Below, piece by piece: positions 5,808 to 5,931 of a DNA stretch of 5,931 nucleotides. The position numbers were made by a program, and so were the translations under genes. The number at the start of each line of letters is the position of its first letter. Position 1 is the stretch's first letter. The notes below the pieces were generated by a model. The model was not told the DNA's origin. It ran no database searches and saw only the letters and a program-made list of their open reading frames with translations. The DNA is taken from the NCBI GenBank assembly GCA_946413945.1, contig CAMKMR010000119.1:1-5931 (forward strand). Reading direction: 5' to 3'. The stretch is from an uncultured Lachnospiraceae bacterium (GTDB lineage: Bacteria; Bacillota; Clostridia; Lachnospirales; Lachnospiraceae).

Positions 5808-5931
5808 GGGGACATGCGCTGATGTGATCATTAGTTCTGATGCGGAGTTATTTATTGTGGCACGAGATTAATATGGAAAAATCAAGAAATAAGAGAATGT
5901 GAAAAAAAATTAGGATTAGATAAATCTTTAA
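5808..5931. other. Non-coding tail, possible start-less gene fragments
   Basis: No gene can be supported here. Two overlapping + frames read like protein but lack starts. Frame A, ending at the TAA 5866-5868, gives ADVIISSDAELFIVARD. Frame B is open from 5841 to the window edge and gives RLIWKNQEIRECEKKLGLD within it. An ATG at 5873 runs only nine codons and has no ribosome site. These may be decayed coding DNA or chance. An 8-bp repeat CATTAGTT occurs at 5798-5805 and 5829-5836. A gene could begin beyond the window. Confidence 0.3.

Noticed and set aside
4821..5815. Minus-strand open frames inside fprA (4821-5006 and 5345-5815)
   Set aside because: They are antisense shadows of a strongly conserved coding sequence; the longer one starts beyond the fprA terminator and has no family features.
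5858..5875. TGGCACG suggesting a sigma-54 -24 element
   Set aside because: The -12 position at the right spacing reads TAAT without the required GC, and no gene follows in the window.

Overview
The window reads as chromosomal DNA from a low-GC, Gram-positive anaerobe of the Clostridia, most likely a Lachnospiraceae gut or rumen species. The signs are AT-rich coding with strong AGGAGG-type ribosome binding sites, a class A flavodiiron protein (an oxygen-defence enzyme of strict anaerobes), and clostridial-looking LacI, MATE and BcrA-like ABC proteins. The genus cannot be fixed from the sequence. All five complete genes lie on the + strand.

Region 1 (1-1786) is a two-gene ABC exporter operon. 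Two 11-bp direct repeats (TTACCGTTCGT, 20-bp period) at 8-38 look like a paired LytTR-type response-regulator site. They are followed by a BcrA/drug-type ATPase (167-1012) and, 15 bases later, a six-helix ABC-2 permease (1028-1786). This pair is visibly AT-richer and more TTA-Leu biased than the rest, so it may be a transferred cassette for peptide-antibiotic resistance or export. Its regulator is not in the window.

Region 2 (1787-4497) holds a second operon: a MATE-family cation-coupled exporter (1979-3298) and, 11 bases later, a LacI/GalR-family repressor (3310-4317). The repressor probably controls its own operon; a 22-bp inverted repeat over a possible -35 is the best operator candidate. 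Downstream lie imperfect tandem repeats of about 40 bp that recycle the TGATAG at the lacI-type stop codon, then a strong intrinsic terminator.

Region 3 (4498-5798) is a single-gene unit: an extended -10 promoter inside an inverted repeat, a leader of about 90 nt with a small AT palindrome, the flavodiiron gene fprA (4608-5759) with all diiron ligands and the FMN loop intact, and a 15-bp-stem terminator. The last ~130 bases hold no gene that can be supported, only start-less open frames.

The three units share no obvious pathway, although two encode exporters and one encodes O2/NO detoxification, so the stretch has a stress and defence flavour. No convincing new multi-gene system is present. 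The most informative non-coding signals are the LytTR-like repeats, the post-stop tandem repeats and the palindromes around the fprA promoter.
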